DNA of 64,000 nt, from contig NZ_AYZE01000005.1 in NCBI RefSeq assembly GCF_001436735.1, forward strand, positions 1 through 64,000, given 5' to 3'. Made by a program: the position numbers and the translations under genes. How positions within the stretch are numbered: position 1 is the first letter of the stretch; every line of letters starts with the position of its first letter. The stretch comes from Liquorilactobacillus cacaonum DSM 21116. GTDB taxonomy: Bacteria; Bacillota; Bacilli; Lactobacillales; Lactobacillaceae. Positions 53,791 through 63,554 of this stretch are shown here, piece after piece. The notes below the pieces were generated by a model. The model was not told where the DNA came from, searched no databases, and was given only the letters and a program-made list of their open reading frames with translations.

Positions 53791-54022
53791 TTTGCACCTC
53801 ATTCATTTTATTAGTTAATATTATTTCTCCAAGTATAGCCTTTTACGCTATATTCTGCAACGTTCTCTAAAAGTATTATTCGGTTTTTAAACATATTCTT
53901 ATAATTATTTGCATATATTACCCCAATTATTTTCCTTTGGTTTTTTAAAAACGAACATTATCAACTAAAAATTTGCTTCTCTTAAATTTAAAAAGTTTCT
54001 TGATATTCTCAAAAATAAAATA

Positions 54023-54062
54023 TAACATTAGATGTTAATATGACGCTTTTTAACGTTATAAT
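54023..54062 (+). promoter_or_regulatory. Promoter and inverted repeat upstream of the DHA2 transporter
   Basis: Inverted repeat TAACAT-TAG-ATGTTA (54023-54037) overlaps a TTAATA -35 (54035-54040); TATAAT is at 54057-54062, 16 bp on, within a second small palindrome TAACGTTA. The layout suggests repression of the pump by a small repressor; none is adjacent. Confidence 0.5.
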
Positions 54063-54101
54063 CTCAAAAAATTATATTTATTCAGAAAGGAATAATCCTG
54101 T

Positions 54102-55469
54102 ATGTATACTCCTATTCCAAAACAAAAAAGAATCATTGTTACTACACTTTTATTGCTTATAACTTTTCTTACATTAGCTAGTCAAACTATGATGATTACA
54201 GCCTTACCAGTGATTCAAAAAACTATGCATGTCTCTTTAAATAATGTTCAATGGCTAACAACTGGTTATATCCTTATTATTGGAATTGTTACACCACTAT
54301 CTTCTAATTTATATGACAAATACTCAAATAGACAGTTATTTTTAGCGTCAACTGGTATTTTCATTGCTAGCACAATCTTGGGCTTTTTAGCGCCTAATTT
54401 TATTATTTTACTGACTGCACGGATTTTTCAAGCCTGTGCCGGTGGAATCCTTATGTCTTTTCAAATGACTACTATGATTGTCATTTATCCTCCCGAGAAA
54501 AGTGGTACCGTTTTAGGCCTTTCTGGTTTGGTAATTGCTTTTGGACCCGCAATTGGTCCAACACTTTCAGGTATTATTCTTAATTTTTTTAATTGGCGTT
54601 TTCTTTTTTTGCTAGTACTTCCACTAATTATTTTAGTTTGGATAATTGCATTTTTTTATTTTCCTAATTATTCGCAAAAAAAAGAAGTCAAAATTGACAT
54701 TCTTTCCGTAATACTATCACTTATCGGTTCCGCCTTAACATTAGTTAGTCTTACCGTCATCCAACAAAACTTGCTTGTTGCTAGTGCAATGTTACTACTA
54801 GGAATATTTTTACTAGCTATTTTTTATAAACGACAGTTAATCTTAAAACAGCCAATGCTAAATGTTGGTGTTCTAAAAGTATACTCATTCAATAGACTTA
54901 CTATCATCGGTATGCTTGCGTTTATGGTTTTAATTGGAACAGAACAAATTATTCCCATATTCGTCGAGAACGTCCAAGGACTAGATAGTATGCAAGCAGG
55001 CCTGATTTTATTACCTGGTGCTATTTTAAATGCTGTTTTTGCAGCTTTTGCCGGTCGCTACTATGACAACCATGGTCCTAAACTTCTTTTGTATGCAGGA
55101 TTTTTCTTGATGATTCTTGCCACAATTCCCTTACTCTTGTTGACAAAAGATACCCCTACTTGGCTAATTACTTTTGCATACCTTATTCGAATGATTGGTA
55201 ACTCATTAGTCTTCTCACCTGCAATGTCTGAAGCTTTTAAAGATATCAATCCCAATGATATTAGCCATGCATCTGCGTTAAATAATACATTCCGGCAGGT
55301 TGCAGCTTCTGCATCAATAACAATCATGATTGTTATCGCAGATATTCCTGAATCATTTACTTTAGGAACACAGCTATCTATCGGTTTCACAGTTATCTTA
55401 TTATTACTCATGTTTTCAACATTCCATAGGTATTTTAAAAAACATACACATACTAGTCAACAAAGTTAA
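54102..55469 (+). CDS. MFS drug transporter of the DHA2 (EmrB/QacA) type
   Basis: A 455-residue membrane protein with about 14 hydrophobic segments. TMMITALPVIQKTMHVSLNNVQWLTTGYIL in the first two helices and LGLSGLVIAFGPAIGPTLSG (antiporter motif C) in helix 5 identify the DHA2 multidrug family (LmrB/EmrB-like). ATG follows AGAAAGGA. It ends with a 17-bp tail-to-tail overlap with the 2-hydroxyacid dehydrogenase gene. Substrates are unknown. Confidence 0.87.
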   Translation: MYTPIPKQKRIIVTTLLLLITFLTLASQTMMITALPVIQKTMHVSLNNVQWLTTGYILIIGIVTPLSSNLYDKYSNRQLFLASTGIFIASTILGFLAPNFIILLTARIFQACAGGILMSFQMTTMIVIYPPEKSGTVLGLSGLVIAFGPAIGPTLSGIILNFFNWRFLFLLVLPLIILVWIIAFFYFPNYSQKKEVKIDILSVILSLIGSALTLVSLTVIQQNLLVASAMLLLGIFLLAIFYKRQLILKQPMLNVGVLKVYSFNRLTIIGMLAFMVLIGTEQIIPIFVENVQGLDSMQAGLILLPGAILNAVFAAFAGRYYDNHGPKLLLYAGFFLMILATIPLLLLTKDTPTWLITFAYLIRMIGNSLVFSPAMSEAFKDINPNDISHASALNNTFRQVAASASITIMIVIADIPESFTLGTQLSIGFTVILLLLMFSTFHRYFKKHTHTSQQS

Positions 55470-56433
55470 AAACCTTCTCTTCTTGACCTTCAAAAAATGA
55501 GATTACATTTTGACACGATATTCTTTGTAAAGTAGCCATTGAATCTTGTGAATAAAAAGCTGCATGAGGAGAAATTAGGACATTGTTCTTCTGAAGTAAT
55601 GGATTATCAATTAGGTTTGGCGTCTCACTTTCTAAAACATCAAGAGCAGCACCTCGAATCATACCACTATTAAGTGCAAACAAAAGGGCCTTCTCATCTA
55701 CGGTTTCACCTCTTGAAACATTGATGAAATAGGGCTTTTTTTGTTTCATTTTATTGAATGTTACGGCATCAAAAAAATGGTAATTATCTGCCGTAGCTCT
55801 CATATGATTAGACACTACATCTGACTTAGCAAAAACTTCATCTTCTGTAACAAAATCTACACCCTCACAATTAGTTCCAACCAAAGCATGTCGACTATAT
55901 GCAATAACCCTCATCCCAAAAGCGTTAGCCATTTTTGCCACTTGGGACCCAATTCGACCATACCCTAAAATTCCAAGAGTCATTTTTGAAAGTCTTGGTT
56001 GTGCCATAAAAGCATCGTACTCCCAACGATGTTCTTCATTTACTAATCTATCGTACTGCTTTAATCTCTTTACCAATGCAAAAATCAATGACATCGTAAA
56101 TTCAGCCACATCTTGCGTGCAATATTCTCCGATAGCACAAACCCTAACTCCTTTTTTTTGAACTAATTGCAAGTTAACTTTTTCATAACCGACTGCACTA
56201 ATCGATATCAATTTTAATTTTGGAGCTTCATCAAGTAACCTTTGATCAATCGGTAAAAAAGCTGTAATCAATGCATCAGCATCTTTTAGCTCATCATAAA
56301 AAGGTTTAGGATTCTTCAAATCATAGGATTGTACCGCAATTCTCCAATCTGGATGATTTCTTTTTAACAATTTCATCTCAACATTATTGTTTTTTTGCAT
56401 TATCTCTTTGAAATCAGAAATTAGTACTTTCAT
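55453..56433 (-). CDS. D-isomer-specific 2-hydroxyacid dehydrogenase
   Basis: A 326-residue NAD-dependent dehydrogenase reducing a 2-keto acid. NAD loop LGYGRIGSQVA; catalytic Arg in INVSRGE, Glu in LDVLESETPN and His in SPHAAFYS are all present. It looks closer to the phosphoglycerate dehydrogenase/CtBP-like group than to the main fermentative D-lactate dehydrogenase (which has a longer hinge and YxxxN features), so the substrate is open. ATG at 56433 follows GAGGGGGG; a longer frame upstream crosses that site. Confidence 0.87.
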   Translation of the reverse strand: MKVLISDFKEIMQKNNNVEMKLLKRNHPDWRIAVQSYDLKNPKPFYDELKDADALITAFLPIDQRLLDEAPKLKLISISAVGYEKVNLQLVQKKGVRVCAIGEYCTQDVAEFTMSLIFALVKRLKQYDRLVNEEHRWEYDAFMAQPRLSKMTLGILGYGRIGSQVAKMANAFGMRVIAYSRHALVGTNCEGVDFVTEDEVFAKSDVVSNHMRATADNYHFFDAVTFNKMKQKKPYFINVSRGETVDEKALLFALNSGMIRGAALDVLESETPNLIDNPLLQKNNVLISPHAAFYSQDSMATLQRISCQNVISFFEGQEEKVFNFVD

Positions 56434-56539
56434 TTGAGTCCCCCCTCTATTCTTGTACATAATATACATTTCTAAAACATTTTATCATCACGTTTATGCA
56501 TTTAAAAGCCAAAATATACATAAATGAAAAAAGGTTATA

Positions 56540-56573
56540 AAAAAAAGAATCTGTTCAGATTTTCAACAGATTC
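56540..56573 (-). terminator. Terminator of queH
   Basis: Minus strand GAATCTGTT/AACAGATTC (56573-56565 with 56555-56547), 9 bp, running into T6-8. Confidence 0.8.
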
Positions 56574-56616
56574 CATAGCCTGACTAGCGAGATAATATTC
56601 AAAAGACAGTTCTAAC

Positions 56617-57381
56617 TCAAATTTTTTTATGATATGAAAAAATTATATCTGGAAATTCTTTATTTCCATCTTTCCCTTTCATGAAATCCAATGCTTCTTT
56701 CCTAGTTTGTGCTAAATCTACGCCTTGTACTTTTGCGGCAAAAATACAACCACAATAGCATTGACGATATACATCATATTCTTGACACATTTCAACAGAG
56801 CGATGATATCCATTGTTTTTTTTAAAATCACTTGGTAAATATTTAGTATCATAAAAGTTTTGGACATCAATCCCAACACTATTAACCACCTGTGAATCCT
56901 TATGCGGACTAATGGTTAATGCACTTCCAAAATAATCAAATCCCAATTCAACAGCTTTAGCAGCAACTAAGTCGAGCCGATAGCTAAAACAAGCACGACA
57001 TCTATTGCCTCCTTCAGGTTCCTTTTCGAGACCTCTTACTGCTATAAAATATTCTTGTGGTTCATACTTTGCAGCAATGAACTTAACATTGTTTCCGGTT
57101 TTTTTATTGAAATCGTAAATAAACTTTCTTTGAACATACTCTCGTCGTTGATATTCTGCACGTGGATGAATATTTGAATTGGCATAATAAACTGTGACAT
57201 CTGCATATTTTGTCAAATATTCCAAAGTATACGTGCTACATGGAGCACAACAACTATGGAGCAAAATAGTTGGCCGTCTGCCTTCTTGCTCCCAATTACT
57301 AATCATTTTTTGAAGAATTCTGTCATAATTAATTTTTTGATTTGGATTCATTTTGTCCAGAATCTCATGTAAGTCAATCAT
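56617..57381 (-). CDS. queH: Epoxyqueuosine reductase QueH
   Basis: Carries out the last step of queuosine synthesis in tRNA anticodons, reducing epoxyqueuosine. The 254-residue DUF208 protein has the adjacent cysteines of LHSCCAPCSTY (Cys44, Cys45, Cys48), the ACFSYRLDL motif and the YRQCYCGC cluster, which bind the Fe-S/metal centre. This is the non-orthologous replacement of QueG. The other queuosine genes are not in the window. Monocistronic, with a terminator. Confidence 0.93.
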   Translation of the reverse strand: MIDLHEILDKMNPNQKINYDRILQKMISNWEQEGRRPTILLHSCCAPCSTYTLEYLTKYADVTVYYANSNIHPRAEYQRREYVQRKFIYDFNKKTGNNVKFIAAKYEPQEYFIAVRGLEKEPEGGNRCRACFSYRLDLVAAKAVELGFDYFGSALTISPHKDSQVVNSVGIDVQNFYDTKYLPSDFKKNNGYHRSVEMCQEYDVYRQCYCGCIFAAKVQGVDLAQTRKEALDFMKGKDGNKEFPDIIFSYHKKI

Positions 57382-57477
57382 TTGATAACCTCACAAATTT
57401 TCGCTAACTTCAGTATACCCTAGTAATATTATTTTTACTAAAAATTAAAATATATTCATCATTCAAAATATCAGTTG

Positions 57478-58614
57478 CTAAAAATCTAGCCAAATCTGAG
57501 CTTTATTAAATATTTCTTGTGCAACCATTGCCCCACCTTCCTTATTAATGTGTAAATGATCTCCTAAATCATACTTTTTTTGTAAACGTAATTGATCAAT
57601 ATCCCCCATTAAGGAAGCACTATCTATTAAAGTGTTCGTACAATATTTTCTTAGTAACTTATTAAATTTCAGTCTAGTAGAGATATTTTGTTCCATCAAT
57701 TTTGTATGAATTTCTTTACCATGCCCGATTTCAAAAGGAGTAATTGAACACTCAATAATTTTGGCACTTTCTCGTCCAAAATCAATCAAATACCTTATTT
57801 CATCAAATAAATCGTATTCATTTACAACCTGATTAGCAGCTTGTTTGCTAAACAGTGGTAAAACCAAATCATTTAGCCCACTAATAATAACTATTAAATC
57901 TACGCCATCATCGATTGCTGTTTTTACATTCTCCCGTACTTTCATTCCAAATGTTGTGAATAAGGGCTCATCTTGAGGAGCATTATTAAGTAATCTTTGA
58001 CCAGAAACACCGTAATTTAAAACTGTTATTTCCCCAGGGTAATCACTTCGAAAAACTTCTGCTAATTCTGAACTAATATACCCCATTTCAGCCAATGAAT
58101 CACCTACTATTGCAATTTTTTTTGCTCGTTTTCTCGTTAAAATTTCCGCACGTCTAAGACAAAACCAACCATGACGAGCACTGTTGTTTTTACTTAATTT
58201 TGCTTTTACATCGGCTTTTCTAACAATTATAGCATTAGTTTCACTTGTATCATATGTACTAGCAAAATCCATGTATTCCTGTGGTTTTTTACTAATTAAC
58301 TGCAAAAAAATTTTCATTCCTGGAATAATTTTTAATTGCACTGGATCAGTCAAAACTTTACTTCCATGCTTAATTATGACTTTCCTTTGTCGCTGAAAAC
58401 TAATTTGTTGTTTCACGTGAAACTCTTTATCAGTGCTAAGATTTATCTCATCAAATAAAATATCTTGTTTGCCATATAAGTTCGTTAGTTCAAATCTAAG
58501 TGCTTCTCCATTTTCGTTCAGCGTCATTTGAACAATTTCTGTCAATTCATTCATTTTAAATGGTAACGCAGAAAAATTACTGCATTCATGTAACCATACT
58601 GTACTCCATTCCAT
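57478..58614 (-). CDS. SGNH/GDSL-family hydrolase
   Basis: A 378-residue protein in two parts: an N-terminal beta-rich domain (1-165) with no clear family, and a C-terminal SGNH esterase domain. Block I IAIVGDSLAEMG places the nucleophile at Ser173; block III is SGLNDLV; block V DHLHINKEGG supplies the Asp-His. No signal peptide is seen, so an intracellular ester or acetyl-group substrate is more likely than cell wall. Codons 64-69 contain a parS-like palindrome. AAGGA lies 5 nt before the ATG. Confidence 0.78.
   Translation of the reverse strand: MEWSTVWLHECSNFSALPFKMNELTEIVQMTLNENGEALRFELTNLYGKQDILFDEINLSTDKEFHVKQQISFQRQRKVIIKHGSKVLTDPVQLKIIPGMKIFLQLISKKPQEYMDFASTYDTSETNAIIVRKADVKAKLSKNNSARHGWFCLRRAEILTRKRAKKIAIVGDSLAEMGYISSELAEVFRSDYPGEITVLNYGVSGQRLLNNAPQDEPLFTTFGMKVRENVKTAIDDGVDLIVIISGLNDLVLPLFSKQAANQVVNEYDLFDEIRYLIDFGRESAKIIECSITPFEIGHGKEIHTKLMEQNISTRLKFNKLLRKYCTNTLIDSASLMGDIDQLRLQKKYDLGDHLHINKEGGAMVAQEIFNKAQIWLDF
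58409..58424. promoter_or_regulatory. parS-like chromosome partition site inside the SGNH gene
   Basis: TGTTTCACGTGAAACT matches the bacterial parS consensus TGTTTCACGTGAAACA at 15 of 16 positions, including the perfect 14-bp palindrome GTTTCACGTGAAAC (58410-58423). ParB (Spo0J) would bind here. In Firmicutes, parS sites cluster around oriC and often lie inside genes. Confidence 0.8.
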
Positions 58615-58683
58615 TCCTTGCTGATTCCTCTCATTTTTACATTAATTACTAGCTAAAACTTAGGAAAAATATTAATTCAGAAT

Positions 58684-58726
58684 AAAAAGAGAAGCCAAGT
58701 CAATTTTTAACTTTTGACCTAGCCTC
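58684..58726 (-). terminator. Terminator of the pdh-lplA operon
   Basis: Minus strand GAGGCTAGGTCAA (58726-58714) pairs with TTGACTTGGCTTC (58703-58691) by Watson-Crick and G-U pairs, followed by a T-rich tract. A member of the recurrent hairpin family. Confidence 0.8.
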
Positions 58727-58792
58727 AGACTGTTACAAAGGAGAAAGTTTCCTTTCAACTTTTCTTAATTTACTTTTTTTCTGATTTACTAG

Positions 58793-59806
58793 CTACTTAA
58801 CTATCAAATCAATTATATCCTGTTCAGGAATACCTTGAAAAAACTTTTCCAAATTCCCATACTTCATTTTTCTTATCAAAATATCCTTGTCAAATAAGCA
58901 TCCTATAAGTTCATTTTCAAGCTCACTGACATTATTTGTCCCAAAAAAATCACCATAAAACTTGATACTTTCAATTCTACCCTTTTCGACCAAAATCCGC
59001 ACATCAACCGTCCCACCCGTAAAATGTTTGCGTCTCTTTATTGTAAATTTGGGAGACTTACCAAAAACCCAGTCCCAATTACTATAATACTTCTCTTCAA
59101 TTTCATCAATTGCTCTTTCATCTTTAGCACTCAGCAGATATTCGTTAGATTTAGCAGCATCAATGTTTTCAACATTTAAAATCTTACAAATCAATAAATC
59201 ACGAAATTCTTCAGTTGTAATATTTTGATATTCTGGGGCTAGATACGGGCGTAAATTGGTTACCCTACTACGAACAGACTTAATTCCCTTTGACTCAATC
59301 TTGTCTGGTGGTACAGTTAATGCTTTTGCAACCTCAGATGTATCGACATCTAGCATCAAAGTTCCATGCGAAAAGGTCTTGCCTTTGCGGGTATACATTG
59401 CATTGCCGGAAAATTTTTTCCCATCGATTATAATATCATTTCTTCCAGTCACCATTGCACCAGTTGCACCTATCTCATGTAGTGCATTCACAATTGGTGC
59501 TACCATCTTTTTAAAATCTCCAAAATCTTGACTTTTTGCATCTACAATAAAACTAAAACAAAGATTCCCAAGATCTTGATACATTGCACCACCGCCTGAA
59601 AGGCGTCTTGTAATCATGATGTTATTATCACGGCAATATTTTTGATCAACCTCTTCAATTGTATTTTGATTGCGTCCCACAATCACACAGCGATCTTCAA
59701 TATAAAAAAGCATCACTGGTAAATTCAATTTATCACTGTTCATCAAATACTGTTCAGTAGCCAGATTCCTTCGAATATCAAATGTCTTCATTGAAACGTA
59801 TTGCAT
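58793..59806 (-). CDS. lplA: Lipoate-protein ligase
   Basis: Attaches lipoate, via lipoyl-AMP, to the E2 lipoyl domain of pyruvate dehydrogenase. The 337-residue LplA protein has VGRNQNTIEEV, the ITRRLSGGGAMYQDLGN nucleotide/lipoate loop, the GRNDIIIDGKKFSGNA catalytic Lys region, and a C-terminal accessory domain. ATG at 59806 lies 8 nt after AGGAG. Last gene of the pdh operon, directly behind pdhD, which shows that the enzyme is made with its target; scavenged lipoate is implied. Confidence 0.93.
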   Translation of the reverse strand: MQYVSMKTFDIRRNLATEQYLMNSDKLNLPVMLFYIEDRCVIVGRNQNTIEEVDQKYCRDNNIMITRRLSGGGAMYQDLGNLCFSFIVDAKSQDFGDFKKMVAPIVNALHEIGATGAMVTGRNDIIIDGKKFSGNAMYTRKGKTFSHGTLMLDVDTSEVAKALTVPPDKIESKGIKSVRSRVTNLRPYLAPEYQNITTEEFRDLLICKILNVENIDAAKSNEYLLSAKDERAIDEIEEKYYSNWDWVFGKSPKFTIKRRKHFTGGTVDVRILVEKGRIESIKFYGDFFGTNNVSELENELIGCLFDKDILIRKMKYGNLEKFFQGIPEQDIIDLIVK

Positions 59807-59817
59807 TGGCTTCACTC

Positions 59818-61224
59818 CTAAATATTAATCGGTAACCCAAGAGCAATATCAGTAGCATCCATTACTGCCTCACTAACACTTGGATGTGGATGAATAGTCA
59901 GTGAAACATCTTCGACAGTTGCACCTGTTTCAATTGCTAATGTTAGTTCAGTAATCAAATCACTTGCATTTGGACCCACAATTTGTGCACCAACGATTGC
60001 TTGACTTTCCTTTTCAAAAACAAGCCTTACAAACCCACTAGTACTATTCATTGAAATAGCTCTTCCGTTTGCAGCAAATGGAAATTGTGCCTTCTTAACA
60101 TCAAGTCCTTGTTCCTTAGCCTCTGCCACGGTTAAACCTGTTGTTGCGATTTCACTATCTGTATAGCAAACGGCTGGCATAGCACGATAATCTACAATTC
60201 CTTTGGAACCAGAGATTGCTTCTGCTGCTATTTTTCCTTCATAACTGGCTTTATGTGCCAGTGCAGCACCAGGAATCACATCACCAATTGCATAAATATT
60301 GTCGATAGTCGTTCTGCACTGTGCATCAACCTCAATTAATCCACGATCTCCGATTTTTACGCCGATATGCTCCAATCCTAAATCTGCAGTGTTAGGTTTT
60401 CGGCCCACACAAACAATGCAATAATCTGCTTCTAGTTCTTTTTCTTCACCATTAACATCAAATTTAATTTTGACACCTTTATCAGTCTGTTCTGACATCT
60501 TTGCAATCGCATTCGTATAGATATCAACGTGTTGACCGCTAAAATGATGTTCAACAACTGAAACCAAGTCTTTTTCATAATTAGCTAGAATTCGGCCCGA
60601 ACCTTCAAGAATAGAAACATGTGACCCAAGGTTAGCATATGCAGAAGCCAGTTCACATCCGATATAACCTCCACCAACTACTATCAATTTCTTAGGAACT
60701 TCTTGAAGTGCCAAAGCTCCTGTTGAATCTAGGACCCTTCCTTTGAATTTAAAGTTAGGAATCTCGATTGGATGACTACCAGTAGCAATGATTAAATTAT
60801 TAAAACTGTACGTCTGAGCAGAATCATCTGTCATTACACGCAAACTATGGTCATCTTTTAAAAATGCACTACCCCAAATAACATCGATTTTATGTTTTTT
60901 GAATAATCCAGCAACTCCACCGGTTAATTTATCCACTACACTTTCTTGCTTCCATTTTTGGGTTTGTTTAAAATCAAGGGTTGCTGCTGTTACTCTCAAC
61001 CCCATCTCAGAGGAATTCATCGCTTTTTGATAACGATGCGCTGCCTCTATCAATGCTTTTGAAGGAATACAGCCAACATTCAAACATACGCCACCTATAT
61101 ATTCTTTTTCAATAACCGTAACTTTTTGACCTTTTTCAGCAGCCCTGATTGCTGCGACATACCCACCAGGTCCAGCACCAATCACAACTGTATCGAGTTC
61201 AATTGCAAAATCTCCGACTACCAT
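59818..61224 (-). CDS. pdhD: Dihydrolipoamide dehydrogenase (E3)
   Basis: FAD disulfide reductase that reoxidises the lipoyl arm with NAD+. A 468-residue protein: FAD loop GAGPGGYVA, redox pair Cys47/Cys52 in GGVCLNVGCIPSKA, NAD loop VVGGGYIGCELA, and the C-terminal His-Glu in HPHPSVSE. GGAGGGG precedes the ATG. Fourth gene of pdhABCD. Confidence 0.96.
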   Translation of the reverse strand: MVVGDFAIELDTVVIGAGPGGYVAAIRAAEKGQKVTVIEKEYIGGVCLNVGCIPSKALIEAAHRYQKAMNSSEMGLRVTAATLDFKQTQKWKQESVVDKLTGGVAGLFKKHKIDVIWGSAFLKDDHSLRVMTDDSAQTYSFNNLIIATGSHPIEIPNFKFKGRVLDSTGALALQEVPKKLIVVGGGYIGCELASAYANLGSHVSILEGSGRILANYEKDLVSVVEHHFSGQHVDIYTNAIAKMSEQTDKGVKIKFDVNGEEKELEADYCIVCVGRKPNTADLGLEHIGVKIGDRGLIEVDAQCRTTIDNIYAIGDVIPGAALAHKASYEGKIAAEAISGSKGIVDYRAMPAVCYTDSEIATTGLTVAEAKEQGLDVKKAQFPFAANGRAISMNSTSGFVRLVFEKESQAIVGAQIVGPNASDLITELTLAIETGATVEDVSLTIHPHPSVSEAVMDATDIALGLPINI

Positions 61225-61228
61225 CTGC

Positions 61229-62563
61229 TCACCCCTCCATCAATAACAGTTCTGGTTCACTCAACAGTTCATCTAGGCGATTAAGTGCTCTTTGCGCTGT
61301 TGCACCATCAATAATTCGATGATCAAAAGAAAGAGATAGTTTTAAGACATATGCCACTTTAATTTCATCATCTACCACAACTGCCTCTTTTGTAATTTTA
61401 CCCAAACCTAAAATTGCAACTTCTGGCCAATTGATGATTGGTGTAAAGAAACCTCCACCAATTGAACCAATATTTGTAATCGACATTCCTGTATGCTTCA
61501 TATCATCACTGGCAAGTTTACCATCTTTTGCTTTTTCCGTATTTTCCGTAATTTGTTTTGCTAGACCAAACAAGCTCCTTTGATCAGCATTTTTGATGTT
61601 CGGCACAAATAAACCTCTATCGGTATCCGTTGCAACTCCAACATTGATATAGTTACGATATACAATTTCTTGTTTTTCCATATCTACATATGCGTTAAAG
61701 ATTGGGAATTCCTTCATTACAACTGCTAATGCTTTAACTACATATGGCAAGAAAGTGAGTCTGACTTCTCGTTCGGCTGCCATCGTCTTATATTGTTTAC
61801 GATGGTTCCATAATTTATCAACTATAACATCGCCAAAAACTGTAACGTGTGGAATTTCACCAACACTATTCACCATTGCTTTAGCTGTAGCCTTACGAAT
61901 TCCTGACATTTTTTCTCTAGTTTCTGGCCATTTCTGACTTGTTGCTTGTGAACCATTACTTGCAGAGCTTGTTGTGGCTACACTTTCTGTCTCTTTTGTT
62001 TCTGCTGTCTCAGGTTTATTTCCACCTTGCAAGAATGCATCGACATCCTCTTTCGTGACATGGCCATGGGACCCTGTACCATTCACATTTATGATATCCA
62101 CGCCTTTTTCCCTAGCATATACGCGGACTGCTGGCATCGCTAAGACTGGCAACGTTCTGTCTACCTCAGCCATTTTGGTAACATTAATTTCCTTTTTCTC
62201 AGTCTCAGATACACTAATTTCTGCCACTGGTGCCGCTGCCTCTACAGCTGGAGAAGCTGGTGTCTGTTCAACAGATGTTTGTGGTGCTGCTGTTTCTGCA
62301 CCATTGGTAACATTTCCTGCTCCCTCGACCTCAAACTCAATTAAAACTTGTCCAACTTCAGCAGTTTCTCCTTCATCCACAAGAATATTCTTGACTGTTC
62401 CTGCCACTGGGGAAGGAATTTCTTCGACCGACTTATCGTTTTCAATCTCTAATAAATCGTCATCTTCTTTTAGGACATCACCAACTTTTACATACCATTG
62501 TGCCACAATTCCTTCAGAAATTCCTTCACCAATATCCGGCAATTTAAATTGATAGGTACTCAT
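61229..62563 (-). CDS. pdhC: Pyruvate dehydrogenase E2, dihydrolipoamide acetyltransferase
   Basis: Core of the pyruvate dehydrogenase complex. The 444-residue protein has one lipoyl domain (1-80, lipoylated Lys44 in [10 protein letters not shown]), an Ala/Pro/Glu-rich linker, a subunit-binding domain (about 130-170, [16 protein letters not shown]), a second linker, and the catalytic domain ending in [13 protein letters not shown] with its active His. AGGAGG precedes the ATG. Confidence 0.96.
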   Translation of the reverse strand: MSTYQFKLPDIGEGISEGIVAQWYVKVGDVLKEDDDLLEIENDKSVEEIPSPVAGTVKNILVDEGETAEVGQVLIEFEVEGAGNVTNGAETAAPQTSVEQTPASPAVEAAAPVAEISVSETEKKEINVTKMAEVDRTLPVLAMPAVRVYAREKGVDIINVNGTGSHGHVTKEDVDAFLQGGNKPETAETKETESVATTSSASNGSQATSQKWPETREKMSGIRKATAKAMVNSVGEIPHVTVFGDVIVDKLWNHRKQYKTMAAEREVRLTFLPYVVKALAVVMKEFPIFNAYVDMEKQEIVYRNYINVGVATDTDRGLFVPNIKNADQRSLFGLAKQITENTEKAKDGKLASDDMKHTGMSITNIGSIGGGFFTPIINWPEVAILGLGKITKEAVVVDDEIKVAYVLKLSLSFDHRIIDGATAQRALNRLDELLSEPELLLMEG

Positions 62564-62574
62564 TTGCTCGCCTC

Positions 62575-63552
62575 CTAATATCCTAAAATTTCTTTTGCTT
62601 TTAAAACTATATCATTTTTATTAGGAAGCCAATCACTTTCAGCTTCACTAAATGGGTAAGGTGTATTCGGTGCTGCAACGCGTCCAATTGGTGCTTTTAA
62701 ATATAAGATACCTTTCTCAGCAATAACTGCAGCTACTTGTGACCCCACTCCTGCTTGTTTTTGGGCTTCTTGAACAACTACTGCACGACCGGTTTTCTTA
62801 ACTGACTCCAAAATAGCTTCTTCATCAATCGGCGACACAGTTCTTAAATCTACTACTTCTGCACTGATATTTTGTTTTGCCAATTCATCACTTGCTTTGA
62901 TTGCTTCTTGGACCATTGCACCATAAGCAATAATTGTTAAGTCGCTTCCTTCTTTAGCTACGTTAGCTTTGTCCAATGGAATAGTATATTCTTCATCAGG
63001 TACATCAGCTTTGATTGAACGATATAATTTCATATGCTCTAAAAATACAACTGGGTCATCAGAACGTATTGCTGAAATTAAGAGGCCTTTAGCATCATAT
63101 GGATTACTCGGAATAACCACTCGAAGACCTGGGATTTGTGCCATCAATCCTTCCAAACTATCTGCATGCAATTCAGGAGTGTGTACCCCACCACCAAATG
63201 GCGCTCGAATTGTAATCGGCATCTGGCGTGTTCCACCTAAACGAAAACGAATTCTTGAGATTTGACCAGCAATTTGATCCATTGTTTCAAAAACAAAACC
63301 AAAAAATTGAATTTCAGGAACTGGTCGAAAACCTTCCAAAGCTAGTCCAGTTGAAAGTCCGAGAATTCCAGACTCAGCAAGAGGTGTATCAAAAACACGT
63401 GTTTCTCCATGCTTTTCTTGAAGATCTTCCGTTGCACGAAAAACACCACCATTTTTCCCAACATCTTCACCAAAAACTAGCACCTTTTCATCCCGTGTCA
63501 ATTCTTGATCAAGCGCATCAGTTATTGCTTTAATCATCGTTTTGTTTGCCAT
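62575..63552 (-). CDS. pdhB: Pyruvate dehydrogenase E1 beta subunit
   Basis: A 325-residue beta subunit of the thiamine-diphosphate E1 component. [18 protein letters not shown], the [17 protein letters not shown] segment with the catalytic Glu, and [10 protein letters not shown] are typical. It lies 2 nt after pdhA and 11 nt before pdhC. Confidence 0.95.
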   Translation of the reverse strand: MANKTMIKAITDALDQELTRDEKVLVFGEDVGKNGGVFRATEDLQEKHGETRVFDTPLAESGILGLSTGLALEGFRPVPEIQFFGFVFETMDQIAGQISRIRFRLGGTRQMPITIRAPFGGGVHTPELHADSLEGLMAQIPGLRVVIPSNPYDAKGLLISAIRSDDPVVFLEHMKLYRSIKADVPDEEYTIPLDKANVAKEGSDLTIIAYGAMVQEAIKASDELAKQNISAEVVDLRTVSPIDEEAILESVKKTGRAVVVQEAQKQAGVGSQVAAVIAEKGILYLKAPIGRVAAPNTPYPFSEAESDWLPNKNDIVLKAKEILGY

Positions 63553-63554
63553 AT

